From: Halobacteriales archaeon QH_2_65_14
GTDB taxonomy: Archaea; Halobacteriota; Halobacteria; Halobacteriales; Haloarculaceae
Assembly (NCBI GenBank): GCA_003021285.1
Contig: PXQO01000083.1
Span: 1-32,808 of the forward strand
Direction of reading: 5' to 3'
Length of the DNA: 32,808 bases
Shown here: one piece after another, positions 1-8,608 of the stretch
How the letters are laid out: the number at the start of each line of letters is the position of its first letter
Numbering within the stretch: the first letter of the stretch is position 1
Notes under the pieces: generated by a model
Databases searched by the model: none
The model's input: the letters and a program-made list of their open reading frames with translations, nothing else
What the model was told of the DNA's origin: nothing
Made by a program: the position numbers and the translations under genes

Positions 1-35
1 CTGCTTCACGCACTGGCGTCCCGGGTGAACAAACC

Positions 36-1034
36 ATGTACCTCGGAATTGATGTCCACAAACGGTACGCACAGGTGGCAGTAATGGATGAGGCTGGAGC
101 GATCGTCGAAGAGGTTCGCGTCGAGAACGCGAACCTCGACGACCTCGCCCAGCGGTACGCTGGTGCGCAAGCCGCGATTGAAGCGACCAGCAATTACTAC
201 CACATCCACGATACGCTGTCCGAGCATTTGGATGTAACTGTTGCTCACCCGAAGAAACTGGGTCAGATCGCTGACACCGACAAGAAGACTGATCGCGTTG
301 ACGCAAAAGAACTCGCGCGGATGGTGCGGCTAAACTCAGTACCCGAGAGTTACGTTCCGACCGACGAGATCAGAAAAGCCCGCGCACTCGTGCGCGGGCG
401 ACAGACGTTGGTCGAAAACCGCACCAAGTACGCCAATAAGATCCACAGCCTCCTCTCCGATCACGGTGTCACGGAAGATCTGAAGCCGTTGACCGTGGAA
501 GGACGAGAGTTCCTCCGGGAACTCTCGCTCTCGACGCCGTGGGACTCACTACTTGAGTCGTATCTGGAGATGGTTGAGACGCTCACTGAAGAGATTCAAA
601 CCCTCGAAGAGACAATCGAAGAGCGCGCTGGGTCTCTGAACGAGACCCAGCTGCTGATGACGATTCCTGGCGTGAGCTACTACACGGCGTTGACGATCTA
701 CGCTGAGTTGGGCGAAATCGAGCGGTTCGACGGTGACAAAGAGGTCGTCAGCTACGTTGGATTAAATCCGGTGATCCGCGAGTCCGGCGACTCGCGGATC
801 GAGGGGAGTATCTCGAAACGTGGATCAGGACGCGTCCGGTGGCTGCTCGTTCAAGCTGCACACACCGCTGTTCACACCTGTAACGACGAGTATCTAAGTC
901 GGTTCTACGAGCGGCTAGCAAATCGAAAGAACTCACAGAAAGCGATAGTAGCGACAGCTCGGAAGATGCTAGTCTCGATCTATCATATGCTTGATCGAGG
1001 CGAAGTATACGATCCGCCAGGTGTGAGTGCGTAG
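36..1034 (+). mobile_element. IS110-family DEDD transposase (332 aa)
   Basis: MYLGIDVHKRYAQVAV N-terminal RuvC-like DEDD start, IADTDKKTDRVDAKELARM, and C-terminal Transposase_20 region IPGVSYYTALTIYAELGEIERF...YVGLNPVIRESGDS...SKRGSGRVRWLLVQAA. The left noncoding end is cut by the window edge. Confidence 0.95.
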
Positions 1035-1043
1035 ACGAAGGAA

Positions 1044-1072
1044 CTGAGGGCCGCCGAGCGGGCGGCCCTCAG
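1044..1072 (+). terminator. Perfect 12-bp stem-loop just downstream of the transposase stop
   Basis: CTGAGGGCCGCC-gagcg-GGCGGCCCTCAG, 9 nt after the stop codon. Could be a terminator or part of a structured IS-end RNA. Confidence 0.6.
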
Positions 1073-1228
1073 TGGCTGGCCGGGGCTCTCCAGGAGCAAC
1101 AGCTATCGCCAGACAGCGACCACACCGCCTGAAGATATCGGCCGCCTCCAGATTGGGTGAGCAGTAGACTACAAGACGGCACAACTATTTTATCGAAACA
1201 GGTGGTTTGTGTAGGTAGCAGTGTTTCC

Positions 1229-1339
1229 ATAGGTGGTTGTTGTGACTCTTTTGGGCCCTGCCCGGAATTATCCCTGTTTCGGCGGCTGAAACGGGAGAAG
1301 AGTGACTCCACGGCGGTACATAATCACAACAACCACTAT
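1229..1339 (-). repeat. Dispersed TIR element, copy A (111 bp)
   Basis: Left end ATAGGTGGTTGTTGTGACT, right end AATCACAACAACCACTAT (inverted repeats). On the minus strand reads ATAGTGGTTGTTGTGATTATGTACCGCCGTGGAGTCAC, matching copies B, C and D. Confidence 0.85.
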
Positions 1340-1464
1340 GAGGCGGGCGGGTCATTAGCCTAGCTGGAGACAGATTGCTGGTCACTAGCCCATCCGGAGC
1401 GGACGAGCGAATCGACAGCCCACCCGGGGGCGAGTGAGAAAGCCGATGGCACTCCGAAAACCGG

Positions 1465-3294
1465 TCAGTACGACCGCTCTTTCGGTTCGTAGGTCTCCTC
1501 GTGGCCTTCGAGAATGACGGGCTTGTAGTACAGTTCGGGCGACCCGCCGTTCCAGGCATAGAGGGTGTGTTTCAGCCAGTTCTCGTCGTCGCGTTCCTGG
1601 TACTGTTTGCGCCAGTGTGCGCCGCGGAACTCCTCGCGTGCGAGCGCGCCGACCGTAATCGCCTCCGCACAGTCGATGATGTTCCCGGTTTCGATGGTGT
1701 GAACGAGGTCAGTGTTGTAGGTCCGGGACGGGTCCCTGACGGCGACGTCCTGATAGAGCTTCCGGGCTTTGCGGATGTCCCTGAGAGCCTGCTTCAGTTT
1801 GCCCTCCTCGCGGAACACGTTCACGTTGTCCGTCATCGTTTCCTGGACCAGCGCCCGAACGTCGGCGTGGTTGATGCCGTCACGGTCGATAAGCGTCTCG
1901 ATGCGCTCGCGCTCGGCCTCGGCGGCGCGTTCGAGCACGTCCTGGGGCGTCGCGAGTGCACCGCCGTCGGTCGCGACGACGCCGGAGTCGTCTCCGACCT
2001 GCCCGAGGCCGACCGGCGAGTCGACGCCTCCCTCCTCGGACTTTGCCGACGGACCGGTCGGGACCTTCGCCTCCTCGTCGACAGCGCCCGCAGCGTGGCG
2101 GCCGGCCCGCGCCCCGAACACCATGAGTTCCGGCAGGGCGTTCCCCCCGAGGCGGTTCGCGCCGTGGAGGCTGTAACAGGCACACTCGCCGACGGCGTAC
2201 AGCCCGTCGATACAGCTCTCGCCGTGCTCGTCGACCTCGATGCCGCCCATCTGGTAGTGCTGGCCCGGCTTGACCGGCATCGGGTCGTCGAGGCCATCGA
2301 CGCCCTCGAAGTCCTCCGCGAGGTGGAGGATGTTCTCCAGCCTGTCGAGGATGCGCTCCTCGCCCAGGTGGCGCATGTCTAGGTGGACGTACTCGTCCTC
2401 GATTCCCCGACCCTCGTTGACCTCCGTCAGTTCGGCACGGGAGACGACGTCGCGCGAGGCGAGTTCGCCCTCGTTGTTCGCGTAGCCGTACTCGAACATG
2501 AACCGCTCCTCCTCGCTGTTGTAGAGGATACCGCCCTCGCCGCGCACGCCCTCGGAGATGAGCACGCCCGTCGAGGGCAGCGTCGTCGGGTGGAACTGGA
2601 CGAACTCCATGTCCTCCATGGGCGCGCCGGCCCGGAAGGCCATCGCCTGCCCGTCGCCGGTACACGAGATGGCGTTGGTCGTGTGGTCGAACACCTCGCC
2701 CAGGCCGCCCGTGGCGAGGATGACGCCCTCCGACGCGTAGAATCCCGAAATTTCGCCGGTCGCGATTTCGTACGCGACGACGCCGTGACACGTTCGCGAG
2801 CCGGGGTCGTCCTCGTCGGTGACAGCCAGCCTGGAGACGTACCACTCGTCGTACACCTCGATGCCGCGCTTGACCACCTGCTCGTACATCGTATGGAGGA
2901 GGTGGTGGCCGGTTTCGGCCCCGGCGTAGGTGGTCCGCGGGTGCGAGAGACCGCCGAAGGGCCGCTGTGAGACGGTGCCGTCTTCCTCGCGGGAGAACGG
3001 CATCCCCCAGTGTTCGAGCTGGATGACCTCCTCGGGGGCGGTCTTGGCGAACGCGTCAATCGCGGGAGCGTCCCCGAGGTAGTCCGACCCCTTCATGGTA
3101 TCGTAGGCGTGCAGGTCCCAGGAGTCCTCGGGGTGGAGCGCGGCGTTGATGCCGCCCTCTGCTGCGCCCGTGTGACTGCGCACGGGGTGGAGTTTCGTGA
3201 CGAGTGCCACGTCGGCACCGTTCTCGTGTGCCGCAATCGCTGCCCGGAGGCCGGCGCCGCCGGCACCGACCACGATGACGTCGTGTTCGTACAT
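1465..3294 (-). CDS. sdhA: Succinate dehydrogenase/fumarate reductase flavoprotein subunit
   Basis: MYEHDVIVVGAGGAGLRAAIAAHENGADVALVTKLHPVRSHTGAAEGGINAAL; active-site region and C-terminal domain present. ATG at 3294 preferred over the longer ORF start. Confidence 0.95.
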   Translation of the reverse strand: MYEHDVIVVGAGGAGLRAAIAAHENGADVALVTKLHPVRSHTGAAEGGINAALHPEDSWDLHAYDTMKGSDYLGDAPAIDAFAKTAPEEVIQLEHWGMPFSREEDGTVSQRPFGGLSHPRTTYAGAETGHHLLHTMYEQVVKRGIEVYDEWYVSRLAVTDEDDPGSRTCHGVVAYEIATGEISGFYASEGVILATGGLGEVFDHTTNAISCTGDGQAMAFRAGAPMEDMEFVQFHPTTLPSTGVLISEGVRGEGGILYNSEEERFMFEYGYANNEGELASRDVVSRAELTEVNEGRGIEDEYVHLDMRHLGEERILDRLENILHLAEDFEGVDGLDDPMPVKPGQHYQMGGIEVDEHGESCIDGLYAVGECACYSLHGANRLGGNALPELMVFGARAGRHAAGAVDEEAKVPTGPSAKSEEGGVDSPVGLGQVGDDSGVVATDGGALATPQDVLERAAEAERERIETLIDRDGINHADVRALVQETMTDNVNVFREEGKLKQALRDIRKARKLYQDVAVRDPSRTYNTDLVHTIETGNIIDCAEAITVGALAREEFRGAHWRKQYQERDDENWLKHTLYAWNGGSPELYYKPVILEGHEETYEPKERSY

Positions 3295-3630
3295 GGTTAA
3301 AGCGAGGGCGTCGATTCTCGTCGGGGCCACCCGCGTCACCGACTCCGGGCCACGCGGAAGAACCCGTCCATACCCGGTGTCAGGGAGCCCCGGAGAATAA
3401 ATGATTCGAAGCGCCCAGCCAGCGGTTGCCGTACAAACTACCACAGTATCCCCGCCAGGTGCCACTTCCGTCAGGCGGCCCCGTCCCGCCACTCCCGCCG
3501 GATAACACTGACTTATTCCGACCGGTCCCCGGGCCGTAGCCCGTTCCTACCGGAGCGAATCGAAACCAGCGAGAGAAGATATAACGGCCCTACACGGAAC
3601 CTTGATAATCGTTGATTAGAGTATATCGAG

Positions 3631-3987
3631 ATGATGTGTGAACTGGACCCGGTATTCACAGCGATGGCGAGCGAACGTCGTCGGACCGCGCTGTACTTCC
3701 TTCAGAAGCACCGCACAGTGTCGCTTCCCGACCTGGCCGAACTCGTCGCCGAACGCGAATACGGCAAGAATGTCTACGAACTCTCGGGCGACCGGGTTAA
3801 ACGCATCTACCTGGCGTTCTATCACGATCACATCCCCGTCCTAGAGAACGCCGACCTCGTCCGGTACGAACAGGAGAGCGACCTCGTGGTCAGAAGTGAG
3901 AATCTGCAGTCGAAAATCGAGAGTGCCCGCGAACAGCTTCAGATGCTCACGCTGCGCGAACCCGACGACAGCGGCTTACCGCACTGA
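3631..3987 (+). CDS. DUF7344-like haloarchaeal winged-helix (HTH) protein
   Basis: 118 aa; MASERRRTALYFLQKHRTVSLPDLAELVAERE...VKRIYLAFYHDHIPVLENADLVRYEQESDLV pattern. Upstream TATA-like agatataacgg near 3575. Confidence 0.75.
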   Translation: MMCELDPVFTAMASERRRTALYFLQKHRTVSLPDLAELVAEREYGKNVYELSGDRVKRIYLAFYHDHIPVLENADLVRYEQESDLVVRSENLQSKIESAREQLQMLTLREPDDSGLPH

Positions 3988-4048
3988 TCGCCACTGTACG
4001 CGTATTTTCGAATACCGCCGGCAACCGGGCCAGTCCGCGGAATTATCG

Positions 4049-5299
4049 TCAGTTGCGTCGGTCCTCGATTGCGACGCGACACATCCCGCCGAACCAGATG
4101 ACGAGGAGTGTCCCGACCAGGGCACGCGCCCAGCCGAGCGGGTCGTGGGGTCGCAGCCCGACTGGAACTCCCTCGTCGGCGTGGGGATACCGCGGTTGCA
4201 CCGGGGCAACCCCCTGCTGTTCGAGTTGTTGCCCGATCTCGACCGGGAGATACGTCTCGCTGGCATCGAGCGAGAGAAAGCCGTCACAGGCGTGGAAGAC
4301 GCCGTTGCCACAGGCCCGCTGTTCGGGGTCGTCGATGTCCGTCACGAGATTGTGAAGCAGTTCGTGCGCGACAGTGAACGCGCGGGTTTCGTGTGCTGGG
4401 TCCACGACCGCGACCGGGGACGTCGGTGCCGTCGCATGAGCGATGCCTTTCTTCGGGACCTCCATCCGGGTCACGACGACGAGGTGTCGCGTCGGACCCG
4501 AGTGATACCGGTCTCGGAAGAACGCCAGGTCGTGGTCCTCCCCGTCGTAGGCCGGGACGTCGCTCCCGACGCGTTCCTCGATGTGCAGCGTGATGCCCTC
4601 GCTTCCGTCGGGGTTTCCGACGGGCATCTCCGCAAACCACGTTTTCAGTCGTTTCTTCTCCCGCTCGCTCAGTTGCCGGGCGTCGTCGGCGTAGACGACA
4701 TCCAGGTAGATGTCCTTCCGGCCGGGGTCAGCGCCGGGAAGTGGGGTTCCGTCGGCCGTCCTCCCGCGGCGCTCCCAGTAGCTGTAGAGCCCGTCGTTTG
4801 ACCGGTCGTACAGGACGGGGATTTCCAGACGGTCGCGTTCGCCCGCGACGACGAGTTCGACGGTCATCGCCGGTTCGTGGTGGTCCTCGACCGCGAGTTC
4901 GACCCGGGAGCTGACCCCTCTCCCGGTCACGAGCGTCCGTTCGACCACGTCCCCGTCGACCAGGAGCCGGGCCGTTTCGCCGGGCTGGGGACACGTCTCC
5001 GGTTCGATCTCGTACTCGATTGTTACACTCTCGCCCGGGTGTATCCCCGACTTATCGCCGACTGCGAGTTCGACGTCGATGTCCCGTCCATTGCCTGACT
5101 TTCCCGGTGGCGTGTCAGCCGTTCCGGCCGGCGGCTGGTCGGTCAGTTCAGCCGCTCCGCAGTTGGGTGTCGGAGTCGAAAAGGGAGCGGAGATACCGTC
5201 AGCGAGGCCCGCTGGGCCGGCCGGGCCGGGCGGAACAGCGGCGACACCGGCGATGACGACAATTCCGGCCAGAGCGACCAGCGGGGCGAGACGGCGCAT
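4049..5299 (-). CDS. Secreted, membrane-anchored zincin-like (HExxH) metallopeptidase, uncharacterised
   Basis: 416 aa; N-terminal signal/TM (MRRLAPLVALAGIVVIAGVAAV), FTVAHELLHNLV (HELLH) motif, C-terminal TM WARALVGTLLVIWFGGMCRV. Confidence 0.7.
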   Translation of the reverse strand: MRRLAPLVALAGIVVIAGVAAVPPGPAGPAGLADGISAPFSTPTPNCGAAELTDQPPAGTADTPPGKSGNGRDIDVELAVGDKSGIHPGESVTIEYEIEPETCPQPGETARLLVDGDVVERTLVTGRGVSSRVELAVEDHHEPAMTVELVVAGERDRLEIPVLYDRSNDGLYSYWERRGRTADGTPLPGADPGRKDIYLDVVYADDARQLSEREKKRLKTWFAEMPVGNPDGSEGITLHIEERVGSDVPAYDGEDHDLAFFRDRYHSGPTRHLVVVTRMEVPKKGIAHATAPTSPVAVVDPAHETRAFTVAHELLHNLVTDIDDPEQRACGNGVFHACDGFLSLDASETYLPVEIGQQLEQQGVAPVQPRYPHADEGVPVGLRPHDPLGWARALVGTLLVIWFGGMCRVAIEDRRN

Positions 5300-5619
5300 T
5301 CTCTACTCCATATCGAATCACGGTCCGAGGGCGTAACAACAGCTTACTCGCGTCGAAAGCGTCGTACTCCTCCGACTCGTCGAGGTGCTGACAATCTGCG
5401 ACTACCCTGCTCGGGTTCGTCTGCGCCCCGGACCATACCCTGGGTAAGATTGTCGTTAACTTTAGCTGTTATTGCCGAGAATATACGTTTTCATTCAGGT
5501 GGTTACCGGGTACTTACGTACTGTCTATAGATTACTCACGCCACCGATGCCCACGTACTGTCTCCCTGACGCTGGCGGTTCCGATGACTCAGGATTGTCT
5601 TCCCGAAACGGAGGGACTC

Positions 5620-5712
5620 ATAGTTGTTGTTGTGATTAGTTACTGCCGTGGAGTCACAGATATCCCGTTTCAGGGGCCGAAAAGAGTCCTATCGGTCCGG
5701 CACCCGTGTCCT
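5620..5712 (+). repeat. Dispersed TIR element, copy B (one end intact, other end decayed)
   Basis: ATAGTTGTTGTTGTGATTAGTTACTGCCGTGGAGTCACAGATATCCCGTTTCAGGGGCCGAAA matches the minus strand of copy A. No recognisable AACAACCACTAT at the distal end; right boundary approximate. Confidence 0.75.
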
Positions 5713-5990
5713 CATTGCCGGCGGTGCGTCCGGTTCTCGGGACTGTACCGGTGACCGACGAACAGACACGTGGCGTGGCTCGCGAGCAACCCGAAAAACA
5801 CCTGGGTGTGTTCGACGACGAGGCCGCCGTACAGCATGGCGAGGATCGGGAACGGGAGGAGTATCGCGAACCAGAACGCTATCGCGTTGATGCCGGTGAC
5901 GGTCAAGTTTCGACAGGCCGATGCGACTGCCCCGACCTCCGGTGGGGTCTCGGGCGCGATTGCGCGTCCTTCGGCATTCGAGCTCGACAT
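5712..5990 (-). CDS. Small two-TM membrane protein of unknown function (92 aa)
   Basis: Two hydrophobic segments (INAIAFWFAILLPFPILAMLYGGLVV and VFFGLLASHATCLFVG). TATA-like sequence on the minus strand (cctttatagg) about 40-45 nt upstream of the start. Confidence 0.55.
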   Translation of the reverse strand: MSSSNAEGRAIAPETPPEVGAVASACRNLTVTGINAIAFWFAILLPFPILAMLYGGLVVEHTQVFFGLLASHATCLFVGHRYSPENRTHRRQ

Positions 5991-6302
5991 CCTTGCTCAC
6001 CTTACTACCCCCTTGACCCTCCACCCACCTATAAAGGTATGAGCGTTGACGTTAATTCAGGATATTTCGCATCTTTTGGCGTGAATTCACCCTCATAAAC
6101 AGTTTGAACGGCGTGAAAACTGCCGTAGAGGCCGGCTAAAACGGGAATACAGAGACGATCTAATAGCGGTCTCGTGGCTCGTTCCGGTCCTGCCTCGTCG
6201 CGTTGGCTGGTTCAGCGGCTGAAACCGAGATTCTCCCAGTGTGGGGAAATATATCGGAAAGGAATGAAACAACGCGCGGCCGCCCCAGCGGGTTTCGGCA
6301 CT

Positions 6303-7129
6303 TCACCAGAATTTGAGGTTGCTCTTGACGGCTTCGCGTTTGAGTTCCTGGATGTGTTCGGTCAGGGGGATGTCCTTGGGGCAGACCTCCGTACAGGAGA
6401 ACTGCGTCTGACAGCGCCAGACGCCGTGTTCCTGCTCGACAATTCTGAGCCGTTCCTCCTTGCGGTTCTCGCCCTCCCGTTCGTCCATCGCGAACCGGTA
6501 GGCCTTGTTGATGGCCGCGGGGCCGAGGTACTTGTTGTCGCTGGCCGCGATGTTGCACGAGGACATGCACGCGCCACACCAGATACATCGCGTCGAGAGC
6601 TTGATTTTCTCGCGGTTCTCGGGGCGCTGTTTCTGTTCGTCGAGTTCGCCGTCGGGGAGTTCGTCGGGGTCGAAAAACGGCCCGACCGCGTGCATCTGGT
6701 CGTAGAAGTGCTCCATGTCCACGACGAGGTCCTTCACGACGTCTTGCAGGCGAGGCGCTGACTCCCGTTGATGAACAGCGCGTCCGACCCACAGACGGCC
6801 TGCCGACAGGAGTGGCGAAAGGTCAGCGACGAATCGTAGGTATCCCGCGCGTAGATGAGCGCATCGAGGACGGTCATCCCCTCGTGGAACGGGACGGTAA
6901 ACGAGTCGAACCGGGGTTCTTCCTTGTCGGCGACTTCGGGGTCGTACCTGAAGACCTTGAGTTCGACCGTCTCCTCGGCTTCCCCGACCGCTTTTTCGAT
7001 CTCGCGCTGGCGCTGCTCCTGGCGCTGTCGTTTCCGCTCGCGCCGGCGCTCGCCCGGCGAAACCTCCTCTTTCGTTTCCTCTGTCTCTTCCGTTTCCGTC
7101 TCGGCCGTTTCTTCGATCTGTGTGCTCAT
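6303..7129 (-). pseudogene. sdhB: Succinate dehydrogenase iron-sulfur subunit, disrupted by an internal out-of-frame deletion
   Basis: Frame 1: MSTQIEE...CRQAVCGSDALFINGSQRLACKTS* (stop at 6734). Frame 2 continues DVVKDLVVDMEHFYDQM...CIWCGACMSSCN...QFSCTEVCPKDIPLTEHIQELKREAVK. The segment between CKT and xVVKDLVVDM present in SdhB homologs is absent. Confidence 0.85.
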
Positions 7130-7132
7130 AGT

Positions 7133-7498
7133 TCAGAACAGTCCACTCATTTCGATTGCGACGTACGTTCCCTGGACGATCAGCAGGATGCCCGAAAGCC
7201 CCAGGACGACTGCGACGATTTTCTTCTGTGTCCCTTCGAGACCCTGGTTGATGAGGGCGTTGTAGACGCCGTTGACGCCGTGGAACGTCGCGGTCACGAG
7301 GAACAGCCACATCAGCGAGAAGTAGCCGATCTCGCCCATCCGGGCCTCCGTGCCGGCGAAGGTAATCTCGGCGGCGTGGTTGACGAAGTGCAACATAACG
7401 AAGTGGAACGCCAGCACGCCGATGAGAAACACCGCAGTGACGCGCTGGAGGACCCACCGCCAGCTCCCGCGCTGGAACGATGAGTAGTGCTCCGCCAT
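7133..7498 (-). CDS. sdhD: Succinate dehydrogenase membrane anchor subunit
   Basis: 121 aa; WRWVLQRVTAVFLIGVLAFHFVMLHFVNH...ATFHGVNGVYNALINQGL; ATGA overlap with sdhC. Confidence 0.88.
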   Translation of the reverse strand: MAEHYSSFQRGSWRWVLQRVTAVFLIGVLAFHFVMLHFVNHAAEITFAGTEARMGEIGYFSLMWLFLVTATFHGVNGVYNALINQGLEGTQKKIVAVVLGLSGILLIVQGTYVAIEMSGLF

Positions 7499-7890
7499 CA
7501 GAGGACACCCCCGAGGAACGTCGGAATGCTGGCCAGCGCGATCAGCGCCGTCAGCACCAGCGACGCGTAGAAGCTCTTGTCCTGGCTCTCCAGCCCGATG
7601 CCCAGGTCGACCATCAACAGCCTGATCCCGTTCAGGATGTGGAACACGGCGACCGTCAGCAGTCCGATTTCGAGAAAGCGGACGATCAGCAGCGCTTCGA
7701 GCCCCTGCAGGGTGTCAGTGTACATCTCCGGCGACTGGGTTGCGGTACTCAACACGGCGATGTGCGTGAACAGGTAGCCGATGAGTATCCAGCCCGTGAA
7801 CTTGTGGAGTATCCAGGCCCACATGCCGGCGGAAAACTCCTTCCAGCGACCGAAATCCTCCACGACACCCCGGTCGTAGCTCTGACTCAT
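7498..7890 (-). CDS. sdhC: Succinate dehydrogenase cytochrome b subunit
   Basis: 130 aa; [27 protein letters not shown]...[16 protein letters not shown]. Confidence 0.9.
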   Translation of the reverse strand: MSQSYDRGVVEDFGRWKEFSAGMWAWILHKFTGWILIGYLFTHIAVLSTATQSPEMYTDTLQGLEALLIVRFLEIGLLTVAVFHILNGIRLLMVDLGIGLESQDKSFYASLVLTALIALASIPTFLGGVL

Positions 7891-7938
7891 ATGTGTGGAG
7901 CGTAGGATTCCCTCCCAATAGAAGTTTCTACACCGGAG

Positions 7939-7951
7939 CGTATATATTAAT
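7939..7951 (-). promoter_or_regulatory. TATA-like promoter element of the sdh operon
   Basis: Minus strand taatatatacgct about 50-60 nt upstream of the sdhC start, directly abutting repeat copy C. Confidence 0.5.
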
Positions 7952-8060
7952 AGTGGTTATTGTGACTCTTTACCGCCGTGCTGTCATAGTCCAGGTGTGT
8001 GAGACGGCGAAATGGGGGTGCACGTGTCCTGGTCACGAAAACAATCACAATAACCACTAT
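7950..8060 (+). repeat. Dispersed TIR element, copy C (111 bp)
   Basis: ATAGTGGTTATTGTGACTCTTTACCGCCGTG ... AACAATCACAATAACCACTAT; terminal inverted repeats near-perfect over 17-18 bp; same length as copy A, opposite orientation. Confidence 0.88.
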
Positions 8061-8094
8061 CAGTTGAAAACTTCGGGATGTGCGCGCCCCGCCG

Positions 8095-8529
8095 TCAGTC
8101 GTCCGTCGTTCGGGCGTAGAGACACCGGGCGTCCATCCACAGCACCACCTCGCCGTCCCCGTTGATCGTCTCGATCTCCTGTTTGACCATGCCGCGGTCC
8201 TCGTCCCACACCTCCTTCTCGCCGAGGGTGAGGCGTACCGAGAGCGTATCGCCGGGTGTGACTGGTCTGCGCCACTCCAGACCGTCCAGTCCGGGCGACC
8301 CCAGGGTCTCCGCGTCGACGAGATACCCATCGACGAGCATCCGCATCGTCATCGCTGCGGTGTGCCATCCGCTCGCGATGACCGTCTCGTAAGGCGCGTG
8401 GTGGTCGTCACCGAGGTGGAACGACTGCGGGTCGTACTGCTCGGCGAACTCGATGATCTCCTCTCGCGTCACCTCGTAGGAACCAAACTCCAGCGTCTCG
8501 CCGGGCGTCACTTCCTCGAACGTGTGCAT
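8095..8529 (-). CDS. MaoC-like (hotdog) dehydratase domain protein
   Basis: MHTFEEVTPGETLEFGSYEVTREEIIEFAEQYDPQSFHLG...VIASGWHTAAMTMRMLVDGYL...WRRPVTPGDTLSVRLTLGE. The 555-aa ORF track entry wrongly fuses it to btuF. Confidence 0.88.
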   Translation of the reverse strand: MHTFEEVTPGETLEFGSYEVTREEIIEFAEQYDPQSFHLGDDHHAPYETVIASGWHTAAMTMRMLVDGYLVDAETLGSPGLDGLEWRRPVTPGDTLSVRLTLGEKEVWDEDRGMVKQEIETINGDGEVVLWMDARCLYARTTDD

Positions 8530-8608
8530 ACGCGCTACTCGGAAGGGCAACACCAAGTACGCACCGTCCTGGCACTGCATGGACCCGCGGGTCACTCGTC
8601 GGGCACCG

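Noticed and set aside
1501-2382. 293-aa plus-strand ORF (and 2383-2970, 1769-2176) opposite sdhA
   Set aside because: Antisense shadow ORFs of a GC-rich real gene; low-complexity, V/R/D-rich translations with no family signature.
6115-6260. Possible fifth, degraded copy of the A-D repeat (aactgccgtagag, cagcggctgaaacc)
   Set aside because: Only two short matches in inconsistent spacing and no recognisable TIR; cannot be separated from chance.
6303-7508. 401-aa ORF as a single protein
   Set aside because: N-terminal half is an out-of-frame reading of sdhB/sdhD; only the C-terminal part from DVVKDLVVDM is genuine SdhB.
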